The notes under the pieces: model-generated
What the model was told of the DNA's origin: nothing
Databases searched by the model: none
Seen by the model: the letters and a program-made list of their open reading frames with translations, nothing else
Shown here: positions 62,573 through 64,000 of the stretch, one piece after another
Layout: each line of letters begins with the position of its first letter
How positions within the stretch are numbered: position 1 is the stretch's first letter
Program-made: the position numbers and the translations under genes
Source: Psychrobacter sp. BI730
GTDB lineage: Bacteria > Pseudomonadota > Gammaproteobacteria > Pseudomonadales > Moraxellaceae
Length of the DNA: 64,000 nucleotides
Reading direction: 5' to 3'
Assembly (NCBI RefSeq): GCF_013414195.1
Contig: NZ_JAATTV010000004.1
Span: 62,001 to 126,000 of the forward strand

Positions 62573-64000
62573 ATGCTATTATCGCACCGCGCTCGTCTAC
62601 TTCAGCTTTGGCGTATCGCCGCAATGTATCGCCTTGATACCCATTTTTCTATCGAAGAAGCACCGCAGCTGCAACCTTTGGCGCGATTAATTCGCATGCA
62701 TCCAGCAGCATGGGGCAAAAAGCACCAACCAAATGCGATTAAATATGCGCTTGAGGACATGGGTACGCTGTTTTTGAAACTTGGCCAGTTACTCTCAACA
62801 CGTCGCGACTTGGTACCGCCTGAGATTATCGCTCAATTGATTCAGTTGCAGGACAAAGTTAAGCCTTTTGACGCTGATATTGCTGTCGCTCAAATTCAGC
62901 ACCCTAAACATGGTCTTGGCCAGTCTATTGAAACCTTGTTTGCTCGGTTCGATATCAAACCGTTAGCGGCCGCTTCTATCGCCCAAGTTCATACGGCTGC
63001 CCTACATGATGGGCGTGAAGTCGTGGTAAAAGTGGTTCGCCCCGATATTCGCACTGTGATTGTTTCTGACTTTGAACTATTGCGGGAATTGGCAAGTTGG
63101 GCATCTGCGCGTATTGAAGCAGCACGTGCCGTTCATATCATCGATATTGTCGAAGACTATCGGCAAGTCATGCTCAACGAGCTAGATTTGACGCTTGAGG
63201 CTGATAATACTACTCAAATGCGTAATAACTTCTTGGGTTCAGCATTGATGTATGTGCCTGAAGTTTATGACGCTGCCAAAAACGTGATGGTCATGGAGCG
63301 TATCCAAGGTGTCCCTATCTCACAAGTTGAGGTGTTCGATCAGTTAGGCTATGACCGTGCAGCGCTTGCAGAAAAAGGCCTAACGATATTTTTTACCCAG
63401 GTCTTCCGCGATAACTTCTTTCATGCTGATATGCACCCAGGCAATGTGTTCGTAGAAACACCACCTGTGCAAACCTTACATGCAGGTATGTCAGCAGTTG
63501 ATTTAGGTCATGAACCACGCTATATCGGGCTTGATTGCGCCATCATGGGCACTTTATCAAAAAACGATCAGCTCATCGTGGCGCGGATGTTACTTGCCGT
63601 GATGAACAATAACTTTACCGCTGTGGTTGATATTGTTAGCCGTGCAGGTTGGATACCACCAAATGCTGATAAGCATGCCCTGATGCGTGATATGAAACGT
63701 ACCGTCGGTCCTATGCTACAAAAATCAATCGATGATATCGACTTTGCTGGCGTACTGATGCAGATTTTGGACATTGCGCGTAGACACCATATGAGTATCC
63801 CGCCGCAGCTGATGCTTCTGCTAAAAACCTTGGTCCATGTGGAAGGACTCGGTCGTGATTTATATCCTGACCTTGATATTTGGTCACTTGCCAAGCCAAT
63901 TCTAAGCAGTTGGATTAAAGAGCAGTTAGATCCTATGCGTAACCTACAGCAACTGCGCCAACAACTGCCTGAAATGCTCCTATCTACCACTGATATTCCC
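62573..64000 (+). CDS. ubiB: UbiB kinase-like protein, 5' part (runs off the window)
   Basis: The frame from ATG at 62573 is open to the window end, giving about 476 residues of a protein usually near 540. UbiB is an atypical kinase/ATPase for ubiquinone synthesis. It carries the KxGQ motif in FLKLGQLLSTRRDLVPP (near residue 68), the Ala-rich loop AAASIAQVH replacing the glycine loop, the Lys of VVKVVRP, the ELDLTLEADNT helix, and DNFFHADMHPGN with the catalytic Asp and Asn. VDLGHEPRYIGLDCAIMGTL holds a DLG/DFG-like site. C-terminal transmembrane part lies past the edge. The ribosome site is weak. Confidence 0.93.
   Translation, partial: MLLSHRARLLQLWRIAAMYRLDTHFSIEEAPQLQPLARLIRMHPAAWGKKHQPNAIKYALEDMGTLFLKLGQLLSTRRDLVPPEIIAQLIQLQDKVKPFDADIAVAQIQHPKHGLGQSIETLFARFDIKPLAAASIAQVHTAALHDGREVVVKVVRPDIRTVIVSDFELLRELASWASARIEAARAVHIIDIVEDYRQVMLNELDLTLEADNTTQMRNNFLGSALMYVPEVYDAAKNVMVMERIQGVPISQVEVFDQLGYDRAALAEKGLTIFFTQVFRDNFFHADMHPGNVFVETPPVQTLHAGMSAVDLGHEPRYIGLDCAIMGTLSKNDQLIVARMLLAVMNNNFTAVVDIVSRAGWIPPNADKHALMRDMKRTVGPMLQKSIDDIDFAGVLMQILDIARRHHMSIPPQLMLLLKTLVHVEGLGRDLYPDLDIWSLAKPILSSWIKEQLDPMRNLQQLRQQLPEMLLSTTDIP

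Overview
The window reads as chromosomal DNA of a gammaproteobacterium of the Moraxellaceae, most likely Psychrobacter. This is an inference from gene content and style: moderately AT-rich DNA, an XRE-HTH/aminotransferase fusion of the kind known in this family, a TAXI-type TRAP operon with DUF1850, stand-alone core genes (acnB, lipA, dapD, queE, recJ, uvrB, ubiE-ubiJ-ubiB), and polar low-complexity inserts inside housekeeping proteins. No rRNA, phage, plasmid, CRISPR or complete insertion sequence is visible.

Layout. 0-8.7 kb: the tail of an HpcH/HpaI-type lyase, an alpha/beta hydrolase, an enoyl-CoA hydratase/isomerase, a PACE exporter, a DUF805 protein, acnB, a carboxymuconolactone-decarboxylase protein and lipA. 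8.8-12.4 kb: a three-gene overlapping TAXI TRAP transporter operon. 12.8 kb: MTA phosphorylase. 13.9-20 kb: a minus-strand arsenosugar-type cluster (ArsM methyltransferase, two rSAM-associated glycosyltransferases, a DUF547 protein, the radical SAM enzyme ArsS and an NAD-disulfide-type oxidoreductase). 20.3-28 kb: a lysophospholipase-like hydrolase, dapD, queE, an EmrE-like exporter, two tandem TRIC-type channels and recJ. 28-34.6 kb: three small poorly known proteins, a HisC-like aminotransferase, uvrB and dps. 34.7-45 kb: a CDF transporter, a thioesterase, DUF2177, a divergent LysR/MFS pair, and a four-gene lipid-modification operon (SDR, FAD oxidoreductase, DUF1365, cyclopropane synthase). 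45-53 kb: aspC, tRNA-Asn, a 325-bp MITE, the ars operon arsR-arsC-arsH-arsB, a broken MBL/rhodanese gene, tRNA-Val and tRNA-Asp, glutathione peroxidase and msrB. 53.8-64 kb: the HTH-aminotransferase, a PiT phosphate transporter, polyphosphate:AMP phosphotransferase, an uncharacterised protein and the start of the ubiquinone operon ubiE-ubiJ-ubiB, which runs off the window.

How it fits together. Arsenic is handled twice, about 30 kb apart. The ars operon covers sensing, arsenate reduction, ArsH oxidation chemistry and arsenite efflux; the ArsM/ArsS cluster covers methylation and probable conversion to organoarsenicals (arsenosugars). Signals that are easily missed are a pair of 21-bp palindromes in front of the HTH-aminotransferase, a perfect LysR box lying over the lysR ribosome site, inverted repeats around arsR, a six-unit 15-bp tandem repeat behind arsS, and a recurring pattern of short tandem duplications next to stop codons. 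All product calls come from reading motifs by eye; no database search was run.
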